NCBI RefSeq assembly: GCF_040412425.1
Contig: NC_089762.1
Span: forward strand, 22,989,606-23,053,605
Direction: 5' to 3'
DNA from: Macrobrachium rosenbergii
Lineage: Eukaryota > Arthropoda > Malacostraca > Decapoda > Palaemonidae
Length of the DNA: 64,000 nt
The notes below the pieces were generated by a model, which was given only the letters and a program-made list of their open reading frames with translations, made no database searches and was not told the origin of the DNA. Position numbers and translations under genes: made by a program. Each line of letters begins with the position of its first letter. Position 1 is the first letter of the stretch. Shown here one piece after another: positions 43,309 to 54,977 of this stretch.

Positions 43309-45034
43309 GTGTTGTGGAATAATAAAATGAATTTGAGGAGTATGGTGTTTTTGTTGATTGTGTCTGTTGTCAGCTTAGTTGTTTCTTTGAGCTTGCTTTT
43401 TTCGGGTAGCTGTTACTTTTTGGATTGGGAGTTGGTAAGGATTAATAGGGCTAGCGTTGAGATGGCTTTAATTGTTGATTGAATGTCAATGATATTTATA
43501 TCTTTTGTTTGTTTTATCTCTTCTATAGTTTTATATTATAGGGGTGGTTATATGTCTGGTGACTATAATATTGGGCGTTTTATGTATTTGGTTTTAGGGT
43601 TTGTTCTCTCTATGCTTTTATTAATTATTAGTCCTAATATGATTAGTATTCTGTTGGGTTGAGATGGTTTGGGGTTGGTGTCTTATGCGTTAGTCATTTA
43701 TTATCAGAATGAGAAATCTGCTGGTGCTGGGATGTTAACTGCTTTATCAAATCGGGTTGGTGATGTTGCTATTTTACTTAGTATTTCTCTAATGTTGAGT
43801 TTAGGGGGCTGGAATTTTTATTTTTATGTCGGTGGAGAGTCCCTCGCTAGGAGATATGTTATTTTTTTGGTTGTGTTAGCGGCTATGACTAAAAGGGCTC
43901 AAATTCCATTTTCTGCTTGACTTCCTGCTGCGATGGCAGCTCCGACTCCTGTTTCTGCTCTAGTTCACTCTTCGACATTAGTTACTGCCGGAGTTTACCT
44001 TTTAATTCGGTTTAGTCCTAGATTGATGTCTTCTTTTGCTAGAACTTTATTGCTTTTGTTAGGGTGTTTGACCATGTTTATAGCTGGGCTAGGGGCCAAT
44101 TTTGAAACCGACTTGAAGAAGATTATTGCTCTTTCTACTTTGAGTCAATTGGGTGTGATAATTACTATCTTAAGGCTGGGTTGGTCTACTTTGGCCTTTT
44201 TTCATCTGTTAACTCATGCCTTGTTTAAAGCTCTTTTATTCATGTGTGCTGGGTCTATTATTCATAGGGTTGGGGATTATCAAGATATCCGAATAATAGG
44301 GGGGTTAGTTAATTTTATGCCTATTAGGGTGATGTGTATTAATTTAGCTAATCTTGCTCTTTGTGGTTTTCCTTTTTTAGCCGGGTTTTATTCTAAGGAT
44401 CTAATTTTAGAAGTGGCTTTTTTAAATCCTTTAAATGAGGTTAGTTTTTGATTGTTGGCTTTGGCCACTGGTCTCACTGTTTGTTACAGGTTTCGTTTGG
44501 TTTACTATAGGCTTAGTGGGGATTATAATTTAAGTTCAATTTCTTCAGTAAGTGACTCTGATGTTTTAATGACTTGGCCTATGCTTGGATTGGGAGCTGG
44601 GGCTGTGATGGGTGGCGCTGCTGTTTCTTGGCTTGTGTTTCCAGCTCCTGTTATAATTTGTTTGACCCTCTCTGTGAAATTGCTTGCTTTAATTGTTAGT
44701 TTGATTGGGGGCTTTGTTGGGTATATTTTGAATTTGATAGTAGAAAACTATAAGCTTAAATCTTTAAGGTTGTATCCTGTGGTTGTGTTTTCTGGTTCTA
44801 TATGGTTTATACCCCTGCTTTCTACTATTGGTGTCAGGCGGAAGGTTTTAGGGGGCGGCTCTATTTACTCTCAGCTGGGGGGATGGAGGCTGGTCTGAAT
44901 ATTATGGTGGACAGGGTATCTATAGAACTTTAATGAAATCTTCTGGTTATCTTCAATCTGTACAGGAAAATAGAATTAAAACTTATTTAGTGATTTTACT
45001 GGTTTGATTGGTGGGGTTACTTTTAATTATCTAA
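43309..45034 (+). pseudogene. nad5: NADH dehydrogenase subunit 5, NUMT copy with one late frameshift
   Basis: Open from GTG 43309 (or ATG 43327) with TGA as Trp. Largest antiporter-like subunit of complex I: LGWDGLGLVSYALVIYYQN, RAQIPFSAWLPAAMAAPTPV, SALVHSSTLVTAGVYL, DLKKIIALSTLSQLG, FLAGFYSKDLILE. At about 44889-44892 one extra base (or two missing) shifts the frame; the end WSEYYGGQGIY, KSSGYLQSVQENSIKTY is in the next frame and stops at TAA 45032-45034. Confidence 0.93.
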
Positions 45035-45101
45035 ACTTAAGAAGCTTAATACTGTGAGCGTCACATTGAAGCTGTGGAGGAGGCAGGTTTGCCCTTGAGT
45101 G
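45035..45101 (+). tRNA. trnF: tRNA-Phe (GAA), NUMT copy
   Basis: Acceptor acttaag/cttgagt, anticodon GAA in ttGAAgc closed by caca/tgtg. Confidence 0.85.
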
Positions 45102-45167
45102 TTTTAAAAGGACTGTACCTTTGAGCCCTACAATGAAAATGTAGTGTGTTAATTACACTATAAAAAC
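45102..45167 (-). tRNA. trnE: tRNA-Glu (UUC), NUMT copy
   Basis: On minus: anticodon stem ctaca/tgtag around ttTTCat, A/T-only acceptor. Ends approximate. Confidence 0.75.
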
Positions 45168-45170
45168 CTA

Positions 45171-45238
45171 GGAATAAAGACGGAGTTTAACCGCCTGAGA
45201 GATTGAAGTTAGAAGCTTCCTCTCCTTCTTGTTTTTCC
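45171..45238 (-). tRNA. trnS1: tRNA-Ser(AGN), NUMT copy
   Basis: On minus: gaag/cttc around an anticodon loop with TCT. The D arm is expected to be reduced as usual for this tRNA. Ends are inferred from neighbours. Confidence 0.7.
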
Positions 45239-45302
45239 TTAGTTAGAACTTGAGTTCAATGGTACCATTAACAGTGGTATACCTCTATTTGGTTTTAACT
45301 AA
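45239..45302 (-). tRNA. trnN: tRNA-Asn (GUU), NUMT copy
   Basis: Plus-strand arms ttagtta/taactaa are perfectly complementary; loop with AAC (GTT on minus) closed by ccatt/agtgg-type pairs. Confidence 0.82.
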
Positions 45303-45363
45303 TTAATCGAAGGTATGTTTACTGGGGCCTAGGTCGAAACTAGGTGCGACGTTCGCTTTTCAA
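45303..45363 (-). tRNA. trnR: tRNA-Arg (UCG), NUMT copy
   Basis: Anticodon stem cctag/ctagg around gtCGAaa (TCG on minus), D stem gcga/tcgc. Acceptor pairing is poor as I read it; ends approximate. Confidence 0.7.
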
Positions 45364-45425
45364 CTAAGATCAGCTCCTTGGAGCACCTTATGAGTGCAAA
45401 TCAAATATCATGGTTGACTATGATC
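45364..45425 (-). tRNA. trnA: tRNA-Ala (UGC), NUMT copy
   Basis: On minus tttgattTGCactcataa is the typical arthropod Ala anticodon region; position before nad3 is as expected. Ends approximate. Confidence 0.7.
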
Positions 45426-45427
45426 TC

Positions 45428-45690
45428 TTACTCTGACCACTCTAGAGCCCCTTGTGCCCATTCATGATATAATCCCAGGAGCAAGATAAGGAGGAAGAAT
45501 AGGCCTGTTACGGTTCATGTTTTTACGTTTGCAAAGGTAATGATAGTAGTTAGGGAGTAAGAGGGTAATTTCTACGTCGAAAATTAAGAAGATAATAGCG
45601 ATTAAGAAGAATCGTAAGGAAAAAGGTAGCCGGGCGGATCCTTTTGGGTCGAATCCGCATTCGAACGGGGATCTTTTTTCTCGGTCTGCA
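45428..45690 (-). pseudogene. nad3: NADH dehydrogenase subunit 3, truncated at the NUMT right edge, frameshifted
   Basis: On minus: [40 protein letters not shown], then after an indel near 45550 [19 protein letters not shown] and [14 protein letters not shown], stop TAA at 45428-45430. The N-terminal third is missing: at about 45690 similarity ends and unrelated GC-rich DNA begins. Confidence 0.9.
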
Positions 45691-46040
45691 ATAGTAAATG
45701 GAGCAAGGAACGGGGCTCTTTACCCCGTGGAGCCGACGACAATTCTGAGGCATAGCGCCTCTTCCAGGACCCCTTTATAACGTCGGAAGTCACGGCTTTC
45801 TCTTCCTAGGTGGCGTCGTGATTGCTCTGCCCACGTGGGAACTGCAGGCAGCATTGTTTCAAATTCAAAATGGCGGAACCCACGTGGTCCGCCCGCCAGC
45901 TGGCCTGCCTCGGGCGACGATTAGCTCTTGGCAGGGGTCCGCACCTGGAATTAAGGGATTTTCGGCAGCACTTTGGACAAGAAAGGGCTTTAAAGGGGTT
46001 CCCCCCATCAAAAAGGCAGTGATGAGAGGCTTTAGGGGCG
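45691..46040 (+). other. GC-rich segment with a 50-codon open frame, right flank of NUMT
   Basis: Clearly GC-richer than both sides. Plus-strand ATG at 45870 (aaaATGG context) starts MAEPTWSARQLACLGRR and runs about 50 codons to TGA near 46022, ending GFPPSKRQ. I do not recognise it. It could be the start of a retroelement gag-like frame or a fragment of a CpG-rich promoter/exon. Confidence 0.3.
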
Positions 46041-49000
46041 AATTTTTTACAGTGAACCATACTAAATTTGCCTTATTTAATTACTTAGTCCTTTTACTTT
46101 AAATTTAGTTGAGAAAACGTGACATAAGAGGGAATATTCTTAATAATATGAACAGAAATTCTAGGGAAGAGAATGAATAAACGGACCAAAACCCAAACCT
46201 TACTTATTATTAAGGTAAATAATACTTAAGCAGTAATTGCTTAAATTGTTGCCTGGATTGGAGTCCACTAAATGAAGGAAGACGGACGGCACCAGATCTC
46301 CCAATCCTCCCTAATTCTGTCTCACTCACTAAAATCATGAAAAATATGGGAATTAATAACACTGAAAATACTACTCAACAGAGAACAACGAAAGCAAAAA
46401 CTAAGTTAAATACTATTCACGTTGGAATAATGTAAATATCCGTATAAGTAAATATGACAAAATTGTATCTTACGAAAATAGAGGAAATTTGTAGTAGCGT
46501 AAATGAAACAGCAGGATATGAATATAAGTATGGTCGCAAGCCTATACATAAAATATAATTTCAAATATAAATGTCAGGAGAGCTGAATCATATGCTACAA
46601 TTCAACAAAACCTATACGGTCATAACGAGAAGGAGCAATTTTAAAAATAACTGCTTTCGTTGGACGCATTCATTGAATTAGTGAGCTTTATTTGTTATAA
46701 GGGCTGAATGCAAGGGATAGATTGTTTTAAGAATCTCAGGGAAAACCTAAAAGCCACGAAATCACGGTGCCGTAATGAAAGTGACATACCTCAAGATTTT
46801 CCATCCTTTGAACTGCTGGAATAATTAAGTCCATCGGTGACTACCAGGTTTTCGACGTCTGTTGTTAGGAGGTAATGGCTTGAGGTTACTTTAGTTGTAT
46901 GAGGCAATTAATGTTCCATGCCGAGTGAAAAATGTGTAGGAAAATCCGTAATGTTCTGGGTTTTCACTCGCTGCTGTCTAAGATGGAACTCGGAAGTGAA
47001 CTTGACCCTCCTTGCCGCGAAGAAAAGCAGGCTGCCACCTGTGTTGGGTAGTTTCAGGCAGTCAAAAGTTCTCCAGCAAGCAGTTAGAAATAAAGAAGTG
47101 TCACTTCAAACACTGTGATATCAACAATATACAATTTTACGAAAAACAAAAGCAAATATCTTAGCATTGTTAGAGAAAAATATAGATTATATTTTTGAAA
47201 TGATCTACAACTGAAAATTTATATTTTCTTCAACATACAGTATATATATTTGTGTGTATAACATGTATGTAATTAAGTGATCTTCTGCTCTTCTAAAACT
47301 TAGGGCTTTCTTTTCTACTTTCCACAATCACCCAAGAGCTGAGAAACTTGACAACTGTTTATGAAATCTTTGGTCAAAGACGACCCTTCCCAAAGCTTCC
47401 TGGATAAGTGAAAGAGTAAATCCCGAGGACCCAAAATCGTGTCAAAGAAAGCACCTGCACAGTATCTTTGTTGGAACGCAGTAGCAGGAGGAACGTTGAC
47501 ACAGTACAAGAGTAGGAGTGTTCCAAAACTCGCAATGGAAGGAGGAAAGGAAGTCACTGAAGACTTGGGCATGTCCAAGAAGCCATCAACACCAGAACCA
47601 TCCCTTGACTCAGTCAGGGAACTACAGTTTCACAAAAGGATCAAATTCCTTTCAGATGTAAACACAGGATCTCTTGCAGCTTCTGGTTGAGCAGCCCGGT
47701 GCTGACAGCAGCATCCTGCTGGACTTGGTGCCTCTCCCTTCCAAACTGACATGGGTCCTCCTCTTCGCATGCCTCTACAAGACCACACTGACCCAGTCCT
47801 CATGGCAGATGTCACTGCAGGAGCCTTCCTCATCCCAGCAGGAGAAATAAGATACAAATATAGGAACAACCATTATATAGTTGCTGCAGTCTAGGTAACT
47901 TTTGCCTGCAAACAATTAGCTTAAAAAGACCAAAATAAACTCCAGATACAAATAATCTTCTGAATTCTGAAATGAATCGCAAACAATACTAAATACTGGA
48001 GACAGAACGAAAAAGAAAACCGTTGCCAACTGAACAAAAGTTCATCTTCATGCAAACAATCGCTTCCTATTCACATAAAGGTAGCATTCAGTAATTACTC
48101 TCCACAACACACCACAAATGTTGACCATATTTCACAGCACCAAGCCACCAGTCAAATGCAGACTGTGGAGCCCAGTAGCCTTCACATCATGTTTTTTTTT
48201 TTTTTTTTATAAAAATTATTGAGGATCCTCATTGCAAAAGCCAAGATGTAAAGCAGCAAGATTAAAGGAACATTTCCACCAAAAGTTATTCTAATTTAAT
48301 AAAAGCTTCACCAATTACAAGGATCAGTTTTGATATCACATCTAGTATCTAGTAATTCTCTGCAGAGGAAGAGTTTTTAAAGAGAAATGAACAGCATTAA
48401 GAAGGCATTTGTGCGATATGAAAAATTCTGCAGGTTATATAAAGTAAATTAAGTAAGCAAACAACAAAGTTTCGTAGTACAGTATCACTGACAATACATC
48501 AGTGATTACAATTTGAAAATAAACCAAGTGTCTATGTCCTTGATTCCTCTAAGTTCTCCTCTAAGGCCCATGTAGAAGGTTCACAACATTGTTACTACGT
48601 GAAAAGTGTGACCACTTTACATATGATACTTGACAGAGCCTTCAATGAACTATATATTTACTGAGTCACATTTGATCTATTGTTCCTCATCAACACAGCT
48701 TCCAAAATCATGAGATGACCAGATCAGACAGTCTTCTCACAAGACACCCAATCCTTATCAATCCTTTATGCCCTACCTGGGAGAGACCTGATACTACCAA
48801 ACCAGTGGTAGGACTACATTCAAAGCCTAACCCTAAACTGGGGATAAAAGACAGCCATACTAAACACCTTTTAAGCAAGAGACTGACACAGCCCCAAAGG
48901 ATACCACTAAACAGAAGGATGTCTGCAATAAAAGCACTATTCATATGCATACCACAGTTAGGAACTGTCCCTAATGCTTTGGTGTCTAACTCGAAAACTA

Positions 49001-51520
49001 GGGGCTATACAGTACTGTATCTCCTTCAGGAGTAAATATTCTGCTTTTCCCGGAACACAAAAACATATCCAGCATAAAAAGCAAGTAACAAAATCTGAAT
49101 AAATCATGAAAGCAAGAACACCCAAAAGCAGGTAGCCAGTTCTGTTGGTGTCCTAAAGAGGAGAAGGAATACCAAGGAGCAAAGATCCATAACTCTTCCA
49201 GGATCATCACAGAAAGACCCTGAACTAATCTCATGTCTCCCTCTCCACAAAGGTCCCTTCTCACAGAGGGAGGATTAGCAAGTAACCCAACACAGAAACA
49301 GGGACCCTTCACTTCAAAGAACTCCTAAACTCCTTCGATAAAAATAAAGCAGTAGAAATAACCATTATATTTTCATACCCAATACATTTAATGTGGCCCT
49401 TAAGATAGACATGATATCACATAACTTTTAAAAGGGGAGGCCAAAATGATCTGGAAATCCTCTGATATCACCAGGGAAAGAGCCACAGTTCATATAACAG
49501 GCAAGAAAGGCAACAGACTGATTTGGACAAAATTCAAAAGCCCATTCAATGGATAACAATGCCTATGCAGACCTAGCTGAAGGCCTCTTTCAGAAGTAGG
49601 TAACTGAATTCAAAGGATATAAAATGGAGTTAAGTGTCTCCTTGACAACCTTTAGACCAATGTATCATCACCCACCAATAAAATACTGTGGAGAAATAAA
49701 ATCAAGATATCCTATAACTAGACTCCACAGGAACTTTACACAGTGGTAACAAGATTTATATTAAAATTTACAATATTAAGTTACATAAAACATGCAATTA
49801 TGTGCGTAGTTACTGATGCCACATATGCACTGACTGATAGATTTATGTCAACGTTTTCATGTGTAGCAACCACAGCATAATAATAAGGCACAAGATCTCA
49901 GATGACTACAACACTGGGGATGTCAGCCATTATTACAAACCCACAAATGATCCCCATAAACATCAGGAAACTGGCCTACAATTTCAGAGAAACTTTCCTA
50001 ATTACTGCTAGCTGTAAAACCACACTCAGGCACACACTTACTTTGTCTGTCAGCTCCTCAGACTTCAAGGTTTTTCAGGGTTTGGGGAATGAGGGTGTTG
50101 GTCCCATGATTCTTCCTCTTCACAGGTATCACAGAAGTCCATCTGATTGCAGCGTCCACTCCTGTCTCCACTATAAAATCCAATCTGTTCAACGCACATT
50201 CTGCTGAAGGTTCATTTAAGCCACAATATCTGAAAAGATGATTTTCCAAATCAGGTACTTCAGTCATGTTTGTGTCAACAATTCTCTTAACTCCTTACCA
50301 GACCTATTTCACATAATTTACAACCAGACTTTGCTTAAACACAGACAAAACATACAATACTTGACTACTGAAAGATTAATAGTTGTAAGAAAATTCAGTA
50401 ACTTGGATGGAAATACAGTGAATATACTGCTGTAGGGTGTGACTAAGGAATGCTTCATGAAAACTATTTCCATTATTAAACAAACAAGATCGCCTTTGGC
50501 AATGGCTATAATACCCTGTACCCTGTATCTGACCCTTGCAGTAAACGACAGGAATTGTTCAGCATGCTTCCATCTGCTTCTATAATAGTTGACATTTCAG
50601 TTAACTCATTCTAAAACTTGTGGACAATTCATCTTCAAATGTAGTATATGGCAAAAGCTGATAATTTCAATAAAAATTGTGCACGTAATTCACCCCAATG
50701 GCACCTGAAATGAAGCTATAAGTGCAAGAGATTTCAGGTTGAAATTTGCAATAATGTTGATGTTCATAATGACAGTAATGTATGCAATTCCTTCACAAAC
50801 TCCCTAAATCCTTTTGGTATGTTCATTTATAATTTAAAGAAGTTTCTATACAGTACAAATATAAGAAGATAACGTCTACCTTACATGTGAGGAGATGGAG
50901 GAGCAATTTAGCAATGAAAAGAGGAACACAGAAGGGACAAAAAACACTGTACAGAAAGTAGAGTTCCCAACTCTCATCCACTCTGCAAAATGATCAGAAC
51001 TTAGGAAAGTAACCAAGACCTGGGTTTTGGAACTCTCTCCATTCCTAAACAATAGTAATACATAAGTCAATGTTTCAAGATCCATATACATAAACCTTTT
51101 CCTGTACTGATCAACTTCAAACCATTCCTTGCTGTGCAACAGAGGTGTGGCCCAACTGGAAGTTTCAGGGCCAGAAGGAAGGATAGGGCACTCGATTTTG
51201 GGAATATCAAAATTCCAGTTAATCTTTAAAGCACAAAAATTAGACCTCTCATTTCACTCAAGCACTCCAAGGAGAGGCAAACTTCCTAGACTTGTAGAGC
51301 AGAGTGCTCTGAATCAGTCCAAAGAAAGTGACTTCTGACTTGGTGCCTTTCCATTGACACTATTGCACAGAGGAAGAATCCAAGAGGAGGGGGAGACAGA
51401 AGCTGAAGTGTGTAATTATTAATATAAACTTCAACACAAATTAATGTTCTGTAGATTCAAACGTCTTTTCTTAATTCATAATTCCAAGGTAGGTCTTGGT
51501 ACCTGAGCAATGATTGTTTA
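46041..51520. other. Non-coding stretch right of NUMT
   Basis: Poly-T at about 48191-48209. Open frames of 65-106 codons (e.g. 48715-49035, 50058-50267 minus) show no known motifs. Nothing else recognised. Confidence 0.45.
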
Positions 51521-51521
51521 C

Positions 51522-51634
51522 CTGAGTTTCCTCTTTCAATAAGTCACCAGGTGGACAAAGTACCTCTGGTTGCAATTGGTAATTCTGAGGCAACATCTTT
51601 CTCTGGCTTGGACTGCAACAATGGGATCTGACTC
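51522..51634 (-). CDS. Possible orphan exon, product unknown
   Basis: On minus, acceptor cttcttcttgcag and donor CAG|GTAAAC bound 113 bp. One frame is open across it, with an internal ATG followed by LPQNYQLQPEVLCPPGDLLK and EETQ. No partner exon found and no similarity recognised, so it is weakly supported. Confidence 0.2.
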
Positions 51635-54296
51635 CTGCAAGAAGAAGAGATTGCTATAAACCAAATACCGAAAACAGAGAATAGACAAATACTGGAAGTG
51701 AAGAAGGTGACAACAGTCTTTGATTAACACCACACAACACATTCTACATGATCTACCAATGGGTCTCCAAGCATGACCCAAGCACAGATAAAAGGGGGTG
51801 TTGTCCACGGCATTACCTGTAACTTGCTACAAATCCTCAGCAATCTGGTGCTGTGAGTGATCACAGTAGAAGCATTTATGAGGATACAAGCAGGTTTAGG
51901 CTTAACACAAGCTTGCACAACAGCTACAGTGCTGTACTTTGCTGTAGAGGGTCCTGTCACCGAAAGACTGCAGAAAAGGGTCTTGTAACTGGCTTAGGAG
52001 TGAAACCGCATAAAAAGGAATATTGCATAAGAAGTTCAAAATTTAGTCATTCACATAATGTTGTACTTCATGTAACCAGGGCTGAATCTATGTTACAATC
52101 TAATGGACTGAAGTTAAATGCTAACTGAGGGCTGTTTTCAATCCTGGTAAATATTTCCCATTAATGTTTCTCTAAAAAAGTTATAAAACAAAAACAGGGC
52201 ATGCAATGGAACACACTTTGAAAGCAGTTCTTGATCCAGACCAGACCACAATTAATCAAACAAATATTTCTGTCCCTTGAACAACCATGTCTGCGAATAT
52301 CACATAAGTGCTGCTAAATTAATTGGCCCTGAAACATTTCCTGTCCCTTAAGTAATTCAATAATAATCAATCAATCATTTATAAGAAGTCCACATTATCC
52401 AGTGCCATCTCCAACCTAAAACAGCTTCCATTCGTAGCCTTTATGAAGAACTCTATCTAGATTGGAAGGCAACGTGCGATGTCCAATAACAGATCTCACC
52501 ATCCACATCATCGCTCTTTCCCTGGTCCTTATTGGAGTTGTCTGGGCATAATGTAGTGGGGCGGGGTAACTTTTTAAGCCATAATCATAAACTGGAGTTG
52601 AAAATATGATTTTCCTGTTTTAATATATTATTTCACATGTTCATGAAGTTTATTTCGTCAGCAAATCGTACAATTAGAGGACCACAGTAGGAACACAGTT
52701 TTTGGGTGGGAGAAAACACGAGTAATTACATCAAATACTAGGATGGATTTAATCTAACCTAACCTAATCTAGGGGGCTGTGTACTTACCTAGCTTAGGTG
52801 GTATTTGCCCTTCTGGACCCTATCTAACCTTACTTAGGACACTGTAAATTGAAATAATAGGGTTGTAACCTAACCTAACCTACGTTACCCGGTCCTTCCT
52901 TACCTTTATCTTCTCTTAAACACAATGAGTACCTGAAGACATAATTATAAAGGACATATTAGCGGAAATCCTTGTATTTCACTCTCAGTATTTCTCACCA
53001 TCCCCAAGACCCCAGTTTCCCACTGAGATCCCCTGAAGTGTAGGACATAAGGGGGGGGGGTTGCTTTGCCCTCCTGGGCCCATGCAAGTAAATCGGGCCC
53101 CTTCGCCTGCATACTACCCTTACATTAAAACAAAATAAGGAAAATTCAGACCATAATTTAATTATATAACAAAGCCACAATTTAATTATATAACAAGGTC
53201 ATAATTTAATTGTATAACAAAGCCATAAAATAAGACAAAAGATTCAAAATGAATCCTACAAACGACAGGAGGAGGACCATGTCTATAGGCGACTGTCTTC
53301 CTCTTCGTTTGACCATTTTCTTTGCAAGAAACTTTCTACACTTACCTCAGGACATACTTGGAAGTCTTTTCTCACCTTAACCTGGAAATACGAGTCGGAG
53401 AACAACCACGTTGCCTTCTCTTCCTCAACTCAGACCTCAAGTTCCAATAACAAAAATAGAAGTTGACAAAACATTCGATGTCACACGATTCTTTTCCCAA
53501 ATTCTTAGCAGAATTTCCTTCTGAAAAAGAAAATCCTTTGCAGTAATTTAAATCATATAAGTCATAAGTCTAATATTAGTGTATCTGTAATCCTTCTATT
53601 AGAATTTTGATGGAGTCCTTCCGAAGACTTCTGAACGATAATTCGAAGAGGGGAACGACCACTATCCCTAAGGGTCATAATGTTCTTGTCTTTCCAAAGG
53701 TCACTGTGATTCTTATTTATGATAAAATACATTTAATCATTATAGCATATAAAACAGTAAATAAGAGTTTAATTCTGTTTCACTCATAAAAACGATTGAA
53801 AGTTATCTTTAGCATCTGTTTATGCTGCCTTCACCAGATTCCTGAGCACAACGTTAATGAAGACTGATTTTGGACAGAAATGTATGAGTTTATTGTTGAA
53901 GATACACTTCTCCTTCTTACCTTTTTATGTCAACACTTGAGGGAAATCTCATCGGATTCCTCAGAAGAGAGATCATCCTCAGCTGTGATTGGTGGCTGTC
54001 TTGATGACGTCATCACCCAACAGCCAATGAGCACAAGCAATGCAGCAGCAGGAAGGTTTTCCTTTCTTATACTGAATTATGTATAATTAATAACATTAAT
54101 TATAATTGTACTTTTATTATTATTATCAAGTGTTTGCTATTGCAAACAGAAGTCTGTCTGCTGGGGGCTCAAGAAAAAGGTCAAGGTCAAGGATATAATG
54201 ACTCTTTGTGTCTTCTGTTGTGTTTCTGACCTTCATAGAATCAGTTTTTCTTTGTTTCTTTCCTGGCTGTTCAGCTCTCAGAGGAGACTGAAAAGC

Positions 54297-54299
<3 letters not shown>
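51635..54299. other. Non-coding stretch with interstitial TTAGG-like repeats
   Basis: Short runs of cctaacctaacc near 52757-52775 and 52868-52882. A poly-G of ten lies near 53051. Three tandem copies of a 27-bp phrase (caatttaattatataacaa-like) occur at about 53150-53225. No gene. Confidence 0.5.

Positions 54300-54387
<88 letters not shown>
54300..54387. repeat. (GA)n microsatellite
   Basis: About 44 GA units with one AAAG interruption, just downstream of the 3' end of the minus-strand TRIM-like gene. Confidence 0.95.
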
Positions 54388-54392
<5 letters not shown>

Positions 54393-54448
54393 TAAAAGAA
54401 ATTAATAATAATGTGAAAAAATGAAACACCGAAAGCACATAGAACATC

Positions 54449-54454
54449 TTTATT
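54449..54454 (-). promoter_or_regulatory. Polyadenylation signal AATAAA
   Basis: On minus the sequence reads cacagaaAATAAAgatgttc, starting about 15 bases after the stop codon of the cyclophilin-like exon. Short but plausible 3' UTR. Confidence 0.6.
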
Positions 54455-54469
54455 TTCTGTGGAAAGAAC

Positions 54470-54977
54470 TTACAAGGGAAACAAAACCCCGCTGTTCGCA
54501 ATTTTCACCTTTTCAATGTCTGGATACTTCGAGATGGCGTTTTTCAGGACATCGAGTCCTTCCATCACGATCCCAAAGCAACATCCGAATTCCGCAAAAG
54601 GACCATCACCGGTGACGATCCAGAACTGTGAAGCTTCTTCATATGAGAAGCCTCCCCTCACTTCTCCGGCTATATCATAGGGGAAAAACCGACGCACCCT
54701 CTCCCTCTCCCTCTCCCAATCCTCCCTCGATGAGAACACTGCTTGAGTTGATGTGCTTCCTCCTCCTCCTCCTCCAGGGGACAAATACTGTCCCATTTCG
54801 ACGGGTTCGACTTTTATACCCCTATCATTCACACATAAGACATGAGAGTTGGCATAGGAGGGTCCCATCCCTCCTGCACACATGTACAGGAAGTTGAGAC
54901 CCATCATGCCAGTTCTCAAAGACACTGATGATGACCCTCCCCAGGTGGGTGGAGCCATATGCCAGATCCAGGAATGC
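54470..54977 (-). CDS. Exon 4: cyclophilin-like domain, with one-base frame break
   Basis: Acceptor ccccacag, then AFLDLAYGSTHLGRVIISVF, equivalent to the first strand of cyclophilins (VFFDIxxDGxPLGRVxxELF). After a break at about 54905-54913 the frame continues GLNFLYMCAGGMGPSYANS, then ASQFWIVTGDG (SQFFICT in cyclophilin A), CCFGIVMEGLDVL (VVFGKVKEGMNIV) and KVKIANSGVLFPL, stop TAA. The length of 508 is one more than a multiple of three, consistent with a single inserted base. The FHRIIPGFMCQGGD region holding the catalytic Arg is not recognisable; a Gly-rich loop replaces it, so isomerase activity is doubtful and a binding role is more likely. Confidence 0.82.

Larger units (their letters stand above)
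36480..45690 (+). other. NUMT: 9.2-kb mitochondrial segment (rrnS to partial nad3)
   Basis: A continuous block carries two rRNAs, thirteen recognisable tRNAs and eight protein genes in the ancestral pancrustacean arrangement, read with the minority strand as plus. Trp is encoded by TGA and Ser by AGA/AGG, so the genes cannot be expressed from the nucleus. It starts within or at the 5' end of rrnS and ends inside nad3, where similarity stops at about 45690 and GC-rich nuclear-looking DNA begins. Six or seven frame breaks occur over five genes, while two genes are intact. Either a recent nuclear transfer or an assembly join of unpolished mitochondrial sequence would explain this. Confidence 0.93.

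Noticed and set aside
50058..50267. 69-codon minus-strand frame beginning TEVPDLENHLF
   Set aside because: Reads like protein, but there are no splice sites, partners or known motifs to support it.
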